A DNA stretch of 64,000 nt from AP-15 sp963724435 (GTDB taxonomy: Bacteria; Pseudomonadota; Alphaproteobacteria; ATCC43930; CGMCC-115725), in assembly GCA_963724435.1 (NCBI GenBank), contig CAVRUN010000015.1:164096-228095 (forward strand), written 5' to 3'. Under the pieces are notes generated by a model, which was given only the letters and a program-made list of their open reading frames with translations, searched no databases and was not told the origin of the DNA. Of the stretch, positions 34,530-43,832 are shown piece after piece. Position numbers and translations under genes: made by a program. Each line of letters begins with the position of its first letter. Positions within the stretch are counted from its first letter, which is position 1.

Positions 34530-35960
34530 ATGGCGATGAACGATCTTCTGACCCCTGCTCCGGCGCGGCCCAACATCGTCGAATATACCGTTTCCGAGCT
34601 GTCTCAGGCACTGCGCCGCTCGATAGAGGATGGGTTCAGCTATGTCCGCGTCCGCGGCGAGATCTCGGGCTTTAAGCGCCACGGCTCCGGCCATTGCTAT
34701 TTCGCCCTAAAGGATACCGAGGCCGTGCTCGACGCTGTCTGCTGGCGGATGACTGCGATCCGGCTTGGCATCAGGCCCGAGGATGGCATGGAGGTGGTAT
34801 GCACCGGCCGGCTCACAACCTTTCCCGGCCGCTCGAAATACCAGCTCGTTGTGGACGCGGTCGAACTCGCCGGGATCGGCGCGCTCCTCAGGCTGCTCGA
34901 GGAGCGGCGTCAACGGCTCGCCGCCGAGGGCCTATTTGCGGTCGAGCACAAGAAGCCGCTGCCATTTTTGCCGGAAGTCATTGGTGTCGTGACCTCCCCA
35001 ACCGGGGCGGTCATCCGCGATATCTTGCACCGGCTCGCCGATCGCTTTCCGCGCCGCGTGTTGATCTGGCCGGTATCGGTGCAGGGCGAGGGTGCCGCGG
35101 CCCAGGTCGCGGCAGCAATCGCCGGCTTCAATCGTTTGCCGGCGGCGGGCGTGCCGCGGCCCGACCTGATTATCGTTGCCCGCGGCGGCGGCAGCATTGA
35201 AGATTTGATGGCGTTCAACGAAGAGACTGTCGTGCGCGCCGCGGCTGCCTCGATAATCCCGCTGATCTCGGCGGTCGGTCACGAGACCGACACAACTCTA
35301 ATCGACCATGCCAGCGACCGCCGCGCGCCAACCCCGACCGCTGCGGCCGAGATAGCGGTGCCAGTGCGGCTCGATTTGCTGGCTGATCTCGCCGGCAAGT
35401 CATCGCGAGTATCGGCCGGGCTGGCGCGGTTTTTTACAGAACGACGGTTGTATCTTGCCGGCTTGGCGCGCGGACTGCCATTGCCGCAAGATCTGATCGG
35501 GAATATGGCGCAGCGGCTGGACGACCGCTCCGAAAGATTGCGACTATCTGCCGAGCGCCATTTGCGCGCGGCGCGTCATAATCTCGCGCTCGCGGGAGTA
35601 CGGTTGCGGCCCGAAGTGCTGATGACGGACCTCGACCGTGCTGGCGCCCGGCTTCTCGAGACGGATGCGCGCCTGCACGCGGTGATGATGCGCCTGATCG
35701 AGGCTAAACGCGATGGCGCAGATAATTTCGCGGGCCGCCTTGCCACTCATTCGGAGCGCCACGAGAGCCTCCTGGCGCGTGGATATGTCGTGGTCCGCGA
35801 TGGCGAGGCGCGGGTTGTCACCGAGGCGGCCAAGGTCAAGCTTGGGGAGGCGCTCGATCTTGAATTCTATGACGGTAAGGTGGGCGCTATCGCCGGCCGC
35901 ACGCCGCGCCGTCCGGTTCGCCGCACCCCACCGCGTCCGGAGCAGGGAAATTTGTTTTAA
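34530..35960 (+). CDS. xseA: Exodeoxyribonuclease VII large subunit
   Basis: XseA is the catalytic subunit of the single-strand DNA exonuclease used in mismatch repair and recombination. The 476-aa protein has the N-terminal OB-fold (EYTVSELSQALRRSIEDGF; RVRGEISGFKRHGSGHCYFA), the catalytic core (VITSPTGAVIRDI-like VVTSPTGAVIRDILHRLADR; DLIIVARGGGSIEDLMAFNE; ISAVGHETDTTLIDHASDRR) and a long coiled C-terminus. The start may be 34530 or 34536. No xseB is in view. Its stop overlaps the next ATG by one base. Confidence 0.96.
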   Translation: MAMNDLLTPAPARPNIVEYTVSELSQALRRSIEDGFSYVRVRGEISGFKRHGSGHCYFALKDTEAVLDAVCWRMTAIRLGIRPEDGMEVVCTGRLTTFPGRSKYQLVVDAVELAGIGALLRLLEERRQRLAAEGLFAVEHKKPLPFLPEVIGVVTSPTGAVIRDILHRLADRFPRRVLIWPVSVQGEGAAAQVAAAIAGFNRLPAAGVPRPDLIIVARGGGSIEDLMAFNEETVVRAAAASIIPLISAVGHETDTTLIDHASDRRAPTPTAAAEIAVPVRLDLLADLAGKSSRVSAGLARFFTERRLYLAGLARGLPLPQDLIGNMAQRLDDRSERLRLSAERHLRAARHNLALAGVRLRPEVLMTDLDRAGARLLETDARLHAVMMRLIEAKRDGADNFAGRLATHSERHESLLARGYVVVRDGEARVVTEAAKVKLGEALDLEFYDGKVGAIAGRTPRRPVRRTPPRPEQGNLF

Positions 35961-37522
35961 TGCCCTCCGTCGGAAGGACGAAAGCCGACGACCAACGCGC
36001 GGTGATCGTTTTTCTCGGACGGCCGCTCACATACGGGCCGGGCATCGATCGGGTTGACCGTATCGAGACTCACGTTTCGATCATCTTTCTCGCCGGCGAC
36101 CGCGCCTACAAGCTGAAACGCTCGGTCAAACTCCCGTATCTCGATTTTTCGACCGCCGAGCAACGGCATGCCGCTTGTGCGGCTGAGTTGGCGCTGAACC
36201 GCCGCACGGCCCCCGCGCTCTATCTTAACTTGCGCCGCATTGGGCGCGATGCGGCTGGAGAGGTCGGGTTTGTCGATCAGGGCCCGGCGCTCGATTGGGT
36301 CGTCGTGATGCGTCGTTTCGATCAGGCGTTGCTGTTCGATGCGCTCGCACAGAACGGCAAGCTTGACGGGCCGTTGGTCGACGCGCTTGCGGACCATATC
36401 GCACACTTCCACGAGCGGGCCGAGATGCGCCCGGATCGCGACACCACCGCCGCGCTCGCAGACGTCGTTGAAACCAATCACCGGGTCCTCTCCAAGCTAC
36501 CCGATACTGTTTTTCCTCCGGAGCAAGTCGAATCCATTCTCCACAAATGGCGCGCGGGATTAGCGGGCGCCGGCGCTTTGCTGGAAGCACGTCGCGCGGC
36601 GGGCAAAGTGCGGCGCTGCCACGGCGACCTGCATTTGCGCAACATATGTCTGATCGAGGACAAGCCGACGCTGTTCGATTGCCTCGAATTCTCCGAAGCG
36701 CTCGCCAGTATCGACATCCTTTACGATCTCGCCTTTTTGCTGATGGATCTGGAGCATCGCGGGCTGGAAGCGTTGGCCAATCGGCTACTGAACCGCTACC
36801 TCGACAAAACCGACGAGGATGACGGCCTAAAGGCGATGCCGCTGTTCCTGTCGCTGCGCGCCGGGATCCGCGCCCACGTTACGGCAACCGCGCTGGCGAG
36901 CGGGGCCAATCGGGATAAAAAGCCTCGGATGACGGAGGAGGCGCGGCGCTATCTCGACCTCGCGCTGCGGTTTCTGGAACCGCAGCCCGCGTGCCGGTTG
37001 ATCGCGATTGGGGGCTTGAGCGGCAGCGGTAAATCGACCCTCGCGGCGTCCGTCGCGCCCGAACTGGACCCGCGCCCCGGTGCGCGGATATTGCGCAGTG
37101 ACGTGACACGCAAGCTGATCCTTGGGGCTGCACCCGAAACCCGATTGCCGGCAGCAGCCTACACGACCGAAATCACGCGCCGGGTATATGACGCGCTTGA
37201 GGCGAAGGCTGCGACAGCCCTCGGCGCCGGCTATACGGTGATTATCGACGCCGTCTCTTTGCTCCCCGAAGAGCGGCGAGCCTTTGCCGATATCGCAGCG
37301 CGGGCTGGCGTCCTGTTTACCGGGATCTGGCTCGAAGCCGATGCCGACGCGATGGCGGAACGCATCCGTGAGCGCCGCGGCGACGCTTCAGATGCCACTG
37401 CGGAGGTACTGGCGCGGCAACTGCAGCAGGATCCGGGCCCGATCGACTGGACCCGAATCGATGCTCGTGGCAGCGCGGAGCAGTGTCTGACGACGGCGCG
37501 CCGCGCAATCGCACAGGGCTGA
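35960..37522 (+). CDS. Two-domain protein: phosphotransferase-like plus P-loop kinase
   Basis: A 520-aa protein. Residues 1-330 are an aminoglycoside-phosphotransferase-like domain with YKLKRSVKLPYLDFSTAEQR, the catalytic-loop motif RRCHGDLHLRNICLIEDKPT, and LFDCLEFSEALASIDILYDL. Residues 340-515 are a small-molecule kinase or zeta-like P-loop domain with GGLSGSGKST (about 352-361) and TVIIDAVSLLPEERRAF. Such fusions are widespread and uncharacterised. The substrate is unknown. The ATG overlaps the xseA stop by one base. Confidence 0.85.
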   Translation: MPSVGRTKADDQRAVIVFLGRPLTYGPGIDRVDRIETHVSIIFLAGDRAYKLKRSVKLPYLDFSTAEQRHAACAAELALNRRTAPALYLNLRRIGRDAAGEVGFVDQGPALDWVVVMRRFDQALLFDALAQNGKLDGPLVDALADHIAHFHERAEMRPDRDTTAALADVVETNHRVLSKLPDTVFPPEQVESILHKWRAGLAGAGALLEARRAAGKVRRCHGDLHLRNICLIEDKPTLFDCLEFSEALASIDILYDLAFLLMDLEHRGLEALANRLLNRYLDKTDEDDGLKAMPLFLSLRAGIRAHVTATALASGANRDKKPRMTEEARRYLDLALRFLEPQPACRLIAIGGLSGSGKSTLAASVAPELDPRPGARILRSDVTRKLILGAAPETRLPAAAYTTEITRRVYDALEAKAATALGAGYTVIIDAVSLLPEERRAFADIAARAGVLFTGIWLEADADAMAERIRERRGDASDATAEVLARQLQQDPGPIDWTRIDARGSAEQCLTTARRAIAQG

Positions 37523-37558
37523 TAGTACCGGGCTGGATGAGGCCGGGCTGATGCCCGA

Positions 37559-38476
37559 TTACTCCATCGGCAATCCGGCATGTACGCCGCGGCTGTCGAG
37601 CGGAGTGAACTGCGGCGCCAAGGCCGGGATCGCGACCTCGGCCAGTGCTTCCGGTGTCCAGCCACCCTGACGGTGCACCATCCTCACCGGTCGCATATGG
37701 CCGTAAAGCGACAATTCGCCGGCGCGCTGATGAAATACTTGGCCATTCACATTCGCCGCCTGCTCAGAAGCGAGAAACACGCAAAGCGGTGCTATCGCAT
37801 CGGCCCGGCTGCGCCGCAGGCGCTCCTCGCGCAACGCCGCCGCCGCGGGATCCTTTGGCGTCGGCACCGAACGGGTCATGCGGGTATCGGCAGAAGGAGC
37901 AATCACATTGACAGTGATCCCGCGTGCGGCGTTCTCCATCGCGACGATCCGCGCCAATGCGACGATGCCGAGCTTGGCCGCCCCGTAATTGCATTGACCG
38001 ACGTTGCCGAGCAGTCCCGAAGTGGACGACACCATAATGATCCGGCCGTAATTCTGCTCGCGGAACAAATTGATTGCCGCGCGACTGACGTTGAAATGCC
38101 CCGTCAAATGCACGTCGATGACCGCTTGCCAGTCCTCGGGGAACATGTTGTGAAACATCTTGTCGCGGAGGATGCCGGCGGCATTGAAAACGATGTGCAG
38201 CCCACCAAACGTCTCGTGCGCCTGGCTGACCATTGCAAGGCAGTCGTCGAATTTGGCAACCGAACCGTAATTGGCAATCGCGTCACCGCCCGCCGCCTTG
38301 ATTTGATCGACGATTTCCTGCGCCGGGGTTTGGTCGGAGCCCTCACCGCTGCCAGTTGTGCCAGGATCGTTCACCACCACTTTGGCGCCATTTGCAGCCA
38401 TAAGCTTGGCGACCTCCCCACCAACCCCGCGCCCCGAGCCGGTGCAGATTGCGACCCGTCCATCGAGCATGCCCAT
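37559..38476 (-). CDS. SDR family oxidoreductase
   Basis: A 305-aa NAD(P)-dependent short-chain dehydrogenase. The Rossmann motif is TGSGRGVGGE (12-21), then NAAGILRDKM (98-107). The catalytic Ser is in IIMVSSTSG (about 147-154), and Tyr164 and Lys168 are in NYGAAKLG. The order and C-terminal length resemble the (3R)-hydroxyacyl-CoA dehydrogenase part of multifunctional enzyme type 2. The substrate cannot be set from sequence alone. It is convergent with the kinase gene and divergent from the cupin gene. Confidence 0.9.
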   Translation of the reverse strand: MGMLDGRVAICTGSGRGVGGEVAKLMAANGAKVVVNDPGTTGSGEGSDQTPAQEIVDQIKAAGGDAIANYGSVAKFDDCLAMVSQAHETFGGLHIVFNAAGILRDKMFHNMFPEDWQAVIDVHLTGHFNVSRAAINLFREQNYGRIIMVSSTSGLLGNVGQCNYGAAKLGIVALARIVAMENAARGITVNVIAPSADTRMTRSVPTPKDPAAAALREERLRRSRADAIAPLCVFLASEQAANVNGQVFHQRAGELSLYGHMRPVRMVHRQGGWTPEALAEVAIPALAPQFTPLDSRGVHAGLPME

Positions 38477-38588
38477 CCCTTTGGCCCCTTCCTTCTTGTT
38501 GCGGCGCGTGGGTTGTCGGGGTGCGTGACGGTTTTGTCAATCGGCGGTCGCCATGCCGAGCCAAGCGATTTCAAGCAGGAGGAATGGT

Positions 38589-38978
38589 ATGCGCTTCGAA
38601 ACCAGGCGAGCGCCAACCGCAGCCGACGCGATCGCGCCCGACGGATCGGAAGTCAGGATATTATGCGGGTTGGCCCGCGGCAGCTTGGCTCTGTTCTCGC
38701 TTCCACCAGGTGCGGTTGCAAGAGCGGTCGCTCACCGAACTATCGAGGAGCTGTGGTACGTGATCGCTGGCCGCGGTCGAATGTGGCGCAAATCCGGTGG
38801 CGTTGAGGAGGTAGTGGACCTCGATCCCGGCTTATCTCTCAGCATTCCGACCGGGTCACACTTCCAATTCCGCTGCGACGGTGAAGACAAGCTTCATATT
38901 CTCGGAGTGACAATGCCGCCTTGGCCCGGCGCCGATGAAGCCTATAGCGTCCCAGGGACTTGGCCGCCGACGGTGTGA
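38589..38978 (+). CDS. Cupin domain protein
   Basis: A 129-aa single-domain cupin from ATG at 38589, with an excellent AGGAGGA eight bases upstream. HRTIEELWYVIAGRGRMWRK and PGLSLSIPTGSHFQFRC form the two cupin motifs; the metal ligands His/Glu and His are present. The end (VTMPPWPGADEAYSVPGTWP) is common in cupins of this class. An upstream start at 38553 was rejected because of the strong ribosome site. Catalytic function is unknown. The next gene, ribA, is convergent. Confidence 0.85.
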   Translation: MRFETRRAPTAADAIAPDGSEVRILCGLARGSLALFSLPPGAVARAVAHRTIEELWYVIAGRGRMWRKSGGVEEVVDLDPGLSLSIPTGSHFQFRCDGEDKLHILGVTMPPWPGADEAYSVPGTWPPTV

Positions 38979-38983
38979 GCAGG

Positions 38984-40141
38984 CTATAGGAGATGCCCGC
39001 TGCGAGTGGCCTTGGTGCGCAGATAGCGCTCGTTGTGGCCATTAGCCGGGAAGACATGCGCCACCCGCTCATCGACGCGAATGCCGTAGCGTTCGAGGGC
39101 CGCCACCTTCTCCGGGTTGTTTGTTAGTAACCGGATCGTTCCGAACCCCAGCTGCCGCAGCATTTCCGCGGCCGGCAGGTAAACCCGCTCGTCCGCGTCA
39201 AACCCCAGCTGCTCGTTTGCGTCGAGGGTGTCGAAACCGGCGTCCTGCAGTTGATAAGCGCGCAGCTTGTTGACGAGGCCGATGCCGCGACCTTCTTGCG
39301 CGAGATAGAGCAGCACACCGCCGCCGTCCCGGGCGATCGCAGCAATCGCGCCACGCAGCTGGTCGCCGCAGTCGCACCGCAGGCTTGCCAATAAATCCCC
39401 GGTGAAGCATTCGGAGTGGAGCCGCACCAGAATGGGGGCGGCCGGGTCGGGTGCGCCGATCACGATTGCCAGATGCTCGATGCCACCATCGCCTGGCCGG
39501 AACGCGATTAGCCGGGCGTCCTCGGCGTCCGCGAGTGGCACCCGGGCCTCCGCGACCCGAGTCAGGCCGGCATCCTCGGCATGGCGCTTGAACACGTCCG
39601 AGGCATCGATTGTCGCGAGATCATCGCGGCGCGCCATCAGCGCGGCCTCGGCGACGCCGACGCGCACAACCAAAGCCGCGGGGAGCAAGGAGGCGAGTTT
39701 GGCCAAGGTCACCGCCGCGAGCCCACCGCTTTTGGCGACGACCGGCTCGGGGCCGAACCCGGGAGGCTCAGCACCAAGCGAGGCTGCAGGATCCGCCAGA
39801 TTGCGAATTACCGACGCCGGCATTTCGGGGGATACACAAATCGTCAGCGCACCCGAGAGGTCGCGGCGCGGCGCGAGCCCGAGCGCTACCGCGCGTCGAC
39901 GCGTCAAAACCACCCGCGGCGCAGCGGTCGAGACGCCGCGCAGCCACCGCAGCTTCCGTTCGGTCACGAGTTCGGCGGCCAGCGCCAGCACATTCAGCAT
40001 TTCGTCGCGGATCAGTACCGGCTCGCCGCGCCGCAACGCAGTGATAGCCGCGCCCAGATTATTTGTACCCGCGCTCCCCTTTTCAGACGGCTCAGGATCG
40101 CGCCTCGGGGTCGAAATCGCTTTGAACTCGGGCACCCGCAT
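38984..40141 (-). CDS. ribA: GTP cyclohydrolase II
   Basis: RibA opens GTP in the first step of riboflavin synthesis. The 385-aa protein has the C-terminal RibA domain: the zinc site LHSECFTGDLLASLRCDCG with Cys245, Cys256 and Cys258, then LLYLAQEGRGIGLVNKLRAY and IRLLTNNPEKVAALERYGI. The N-terminal 200 residues are RibB-like in position but lack a clear DHBP-synthase active site, as in other alphaproteobacterial long RibA proteins. No FMN riboswitch was seen upstream. Confidence 0.92.
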   Translation of the reverse strand: MRVPEFKAISTPRRDPEPSEKGSAGTNNLGAAITALRRGEPVLIRDEMLNVLALAAELVTERKLRWLRGVSTAAPRVVLTRRRAVALGLAPRRDLSGALTICVSPEMPASVIRNLADPAASLGAEPPGFGPEPVVAKSGGLAAVTLAKLASLLPAALVVRVGVAEAALMARRDDLATIDASDVFKRHAEDAGLTRVAEARVPLADAEDARLIAFRPGDGGIEHLAIVIGAPDPAAPILVRLHSECFTGDLLASLRCDCGDQLRGAIAAIARDGGGVLLYLAQEGRGIGLVNKLRAYQLQDAGFDTLDANEQLGFDADERVYLPAAEMLRQLGFGTIRLLTNNPEKVAALERYGIRVDERVAHVFPANGHNERYLRTKATRSGHLL

Positions 40142-40487
40142 CTCCTAGCCGCCGTCGGTGCATCATATGGAGCGACCGGCGCAGCGCCAGCAAACTATTT
40201 GCGCATCGGTGCTGGTACGAAAACCGGGAGGTGGATCTCCGCGGGCCGGCTTAATTCAAGATCGCGCCGCAACCGGAATGAGGCCAGTGGATGCGACGGC
40301 GTGTGGATGTTCTGGCGGGATTATCCGCATTGCCCGTCGTGGTTCCCGTACTCGATCGACAAAATCCTCGAATGCCCCTAACGTCAAGCGCAAGCTGTTC
40401 CGGGAAAACACGACCGCTGCTTCAAACCGACTTGAGCTTAGTTCGAGCGAAATCACAGAGGTTTGTGGTCGGGACTGATCTCCCCTT
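40142..40487. other. Intergenic, no gene recognised
   Basis: A 346-bp space between the ribA start and the end of the interrupted hydrolase. It must hold the leftward ribA promoter, but I saw no clear hexamers. No RFN-like conserved sequence was visible. Confidence 0.4.
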
Positions 40488-41549
40488 TTAATCCTCCCAA
40501 AGCGTTGCCCGCTCAGGCGTCGGCCCGGCGGCGACACTGCGCGGCTTGGGCTTTAATCGACCGGGATCTGTGTGTGCCGAGCGGCTGAAAGCCAACTCGA
40601 CAGCGTCCACGACCTTATCGGGGACATCGTGGTGCAACATGTGTCCGGCATTCTCCAGCGGGATCAGGACAGCGTCCGGAGCGGCATCGGCGAGACGCCG
40701 CGAGTGTCGCCCGAAATCGACGATCCGGTCGTACCTGCCGGCCATAATCACAAGCGGCATTTCTAGTTCGCCGTAGCGTCCGGCGAGGTCAGCCGAAGAC
40801 ACCCCCATCAATTCGGTATCGACAGCACTGGCCTTGATCTGGGAGGGGCGCAATGCCAGCTAGGTAAGGAATTCGGCATCAAACTGGGGCGACACCGGCG
40901 CCGGCGCGAACAGTTTGCGGAACACCAGGGGGCGCACCGCTCGCCCGATGATAGGCATAATTGTCAAATCGAGGAGATCGCCGATAACTGGCGCTGCGGG
41001 GATCGAGAACGCCAGCACGTCGGCGCGCACCGTCGGGAAATAGTAGCCGGCGAGCAGCACCAAGCTGCGTACATCTGCTGGATGATCAAGCGCCAGCGAC
41101 AGGGCCACCATTGTCCCCCAGGAATGGCCGAGAACGATCGCCTGGTCGACGCCTAGTCTGGCTAAGGCATTATGCACGAGTTCGGCCTGGGCTTGGGCTG
41201 TCCAGACCCGCCACCTCGGCCGGTTCGTATGACCAAAGCCGGGGCGATCGACCGCAATCACCCTAAATCGCTGCGCCAGCCGATCGAGGATCCCGCTAAT
41301 CGCAAAATCCTCGATCATTGCGCCGTTGCCGTGCAGCAGGACGAGCGCGGGCCCCTCGCCTCGTACGACATAGTGCAGACGCACACCGTCGATATCGAGA
41401 AAGCGGCCAATCGGTGGATGGTCCCGCTCGGCTTGCCGCGCTCGCCAAGCGTTGAAAAGAGCCGCGCCGAGAGCGGCCGTCGCAGTCCGCGCCGGCCACC
41501 CGAGGGATCTCAGCGATCGAACTGCCTGCGGCCGAAATTCGCGATTCAT
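40488..41549 (-). pseudogene. Alpha/beta hydrolase with an in-frame TAG
   Basis: The protein reads through as a normal alpha/beta hydrolase of about 353 codons apart from a TAG at 40860-40862 (codon 230). Before it: one N-terminal helix, LVLLHGNGAMIEDFAISG, VIAVDRPGFGHTNRP and the nucleophile Ser143 in GHSWG. After it, in the same frame: LVIMAGRYDRIVD with the acid and NAGHMLHHDVPDKV with the catalytic His. The interruption separates the Ser from the Asp and His, so the product is dead unless the stop is suppressed. A single base change (or error) would restore it. Confidence 0.8.
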
Positions 41550-41812
41550 ACAGCCTCACAACAATGACCAACTTGCGGCTGCGAGCGAAAAGGGCGTGAC
41601 CACCGCATGTTCGCAGTACGGAGTCGTCTGCCCGGCGCAGCGACTTATCCCGCACCAACGCCGCTCCAAGCGATACGTCGCCGGGGTCGATCGCCGCAGG
41701 TGTCGCGCGCAACATGGCCAAGTGCGGATTCGAATTGAGACCGCCGGTTGGGCTGGCTCGGGGCGCGTTGTCGTGGCAAGCTGTAGACTGTCTCAAATCG
41801 ACGAGGTAGCCC

Positions 41813-42181
41813 ATGAAGATCGAGCGCATTGATCACTTGAACCTGACCGTTGCCGATATCGACCGCAGCATTGACTTCTACCAGCGGGTGCTCGGCATGA
41901 AGATCGAAAGCATGGGCGAAGGCCGTGCCGCACTGCATTTCGGCGAGCAGAAGATCCATCTCGACGCCGCTGGCGGTCCGATGGCGATGAGTGCCGAAAA
42001 GCGGATGCCGGCGCATATCTGTTTTGTCACCGAGACCCCGATCGCCGACGTAAAGGCTCAGCTCGAAGCCTGTGGTGTGTCGGTACGGATGGAAGGTCCG
42101 CGCGCTGGCGCTATCGGCACGATCCAGTCGGTCTATATCGACGATCCCGACAGCAACTCGATCGAGATCTCTACGTATTGA
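41813..42181 (+). CDS. VOC (glyoxalase/bleomycin resistance) family protein
   Basis: A 122-aa protein of two beta-alpha-beta-beta-beta modules: RIDHLNLTVADIDRSIDFYQ with VLGMKIESMG, and AHICFVTETPIADVKAQLEA with SVYIDDPDSNSIEIST. His8, His51-like and the terminal Glu could bind a metal. The substrate is unknown. GAGGTAGCCC precedes the ATG. The TPR gene follows after 64 bases on the same strand, so the two may be co-transcribed. Confidence 0.9.
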   Translation: MKIERIDHLNLTVADIDRSIDFYQRVLGMKIESMGEGRAALHFGEQKIHLDAAGGPMAMSAEKRMPAHICFVTETPIADVKAQLEACGVSVRMEGPRAGAIGTIQSVYIDDPDSNSIEISTY

Positions 42182-42245
42182 GTGGGTCGGTGCGACCGAG
42201 CGAGCGCGGCAGCGAACAGCATCGAGAGCGAGGGAAAGTGCAACA

Positions 42246-43568
42246 ATGATCGAGGACGCCCAGGGGCATTCGCTGTCCGGCGCGACGCCGGCGGCGGGCG
42301 CCACCTACAACGACGCGGTGCGGGCGTTCAACCTGGTTCACGGCGATGCCATCGGCCTGTTCGAGGCAGCACGCGATGCAGCCCCCGATCTCGTGATGGC
42401 ATATTTCGGGCAAGCCTGGGCATTGGCGCTAGCCAACGACCCAGGGCTGATCGACCGAGCCAGGACGCTACTCGACACCGCTCGTCCTCTCGCAATGAAC
42501 GACCGCCAGCGGGCGCACTTCACCGCCCTGTCCCATCTGGTCGACGGTGCTCGCGCCGCCGCCGTCGCGTTGCTGGACCGCCATCTGATGAGCTACCCGT
42601 TCGATCTTGTGGCACACCAGGCGGCGGCTCTGATCGACGGGTTTCTCGGGCGGTTCCCGTTGGTGCGGGAGCGCTCGGCGCGCGCATTGCCACTATGGTC
42701 GAAGGACTGCCCGGGTTACGCCACCCTGCTGGCGTTTCACGGGTTCGGCTGTGAGGAAGCGGGCGATTACGCTCGCGCCGAAGACGAGTCACGCGCCGCC
42801 GCCGAACTCGAACCGCTGAGTTTCTGGCCGCACCATACTGTGGCTCACGTCTTGGAAATGACCGGGCGCCCTGAGGATGGGTTAGGCTGGATGACGGCCC
42901 GCGAGAAGCTGTGGTCGACCTCTGCCCATCTGAACCAGGTTCACATCTGGTGGCACAAGGCACTGTTCCACCTCGAGCTTGGCCAATACGACGCGGCGCT
43001 CGCGGTCTATGATGGACCGATTCGCGCTACTCAGCGTCCAGTGGCCCTGAGCCTGACCAATGCCGCAGCACTGTTGTGGCGTCTCGATATGCTCGGCAAC
43101 GACATCGGCGAGCGCTGGCCGGAAGAAGCGGATTTATGGGAGGGCCACGCCGACGGCAAGTGTCTGGTGTTCGCCGACATCCATGCGGCAATAGCGGAGT
43201 TGGGCGCGGGCCGCGAAGCCCGGGTCGAGCAGCGGCTGGCGGCGATGCGTCAAACCGCGGCGAGCACGGGCGAGGCAGCGCGTCTGTACCGGACTGTCGG
43301 CATTCCGGTCGTGGCAGCGCTGATAGCCTTCCACCGCGGGGCCTGGGCCGAAGCTGTTGAATTGCTGCTGCCGGTTCGTGCCGATCTATGGCAGATCGGC
43401 GGCAGCCACGCACAGCGCGACGTCGTCAATTGGACCTTGACCGAAGCCGCCAGTCGCGCCGGACGACGCGGCGTCGCTGTGGCGCTGGCTCATGAGCGCC
43501 TAGACAACCGCCCGCGCAGCCTGCCCAACCGCAGTTTTCTCAGCCGCGCCGAAGCGCTCGCCGCCTGA
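42246..43568 (+). CDS. Tetratricopeptide-repeat protein (TTC38-like)
   Basis: A 440-aa soluble helical protein from ATG at 42246, with GAGGGAAAG upstream. It carries helical pairs across its length, such as AVRAFNLVHGDAIGLFEAAR, VHGDAIGLFEAARDAAPDLV, AGDYARAEDESRAAAELEPL, LNQVHIWWHKALFHLELGQY and DAALAVYDGPI. WPHHTVAHVLEMTGRPEDG matches the conserved centre of the TTC38 family. No enzyme motif is present. Partner and role are unknown. The start at 42072 seen in the same frame overlaps the VOC gene and was rejected. Confidence 0.85.
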   Translation: MIEDAQGHSLSGATPAAGATYNDAVRAFNLVHGDAIGLFEAARDAAPDLVMAYFGQAWALALANDPGLIDRARTLLDTARPLAMNDRQRAHFTALSHLVDGARAAAVALLDRHLMSYPFDLVAHQAAALIDGFLGRFPLVRERSARALPLWSKDCPGYATLLAFHGFGCEEAGDYARAEDESRAAAELEPLSFWPHHTVAHVLEMTGRPEDGLGWMTAREKLWSTSAHLNQVHIWWHKALFHLELGQYDAALAVYDGPIRATQRPVALSLTNAAALLWRLDMLGNDIGERWPEEADLWEGHADGKCLVFADIHAAIAELGAGREARVEQRLAAMRQTAASTGEAARLYRTVGIPVVAALIAFHRGAWAEAVELLLPVRADLWQIGGSHAQRDVVNWTLTEAASRAGRRGVAVALAHERLDNRPRSLPNRSFLSRAEALAA

Positions 43569-43832
43569 CCGCCCGAGCAGAGCCGCGGAGCCGCGGACAG
43601 CACCCGCGCGGATCGCCCCGGTCCGCGCTCGACCCGCTCAGCGATGCGGACAGTCCGACGGAGCATCGCCGTCATCATTCTTCCTGGATGCTGAACCGGC
43701 GTTCGACCAAGTTCGGACGGCTTGGGCCCCGCCCGCCACCAGGCATGCCGGCTTCAAGATAAGCTCCACGAATCGCAACCGCCTATTGGGGTGCAGCGCT
43801 GCCAGCTCGCTACAAATTGAGCCGCAGAGATA

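Noticed and set aside
40142..40487. A possible FMN riboswitch upstream of ribA
   Set aside because: None of the conserved RFN-element sequence is visible on the minus strand.
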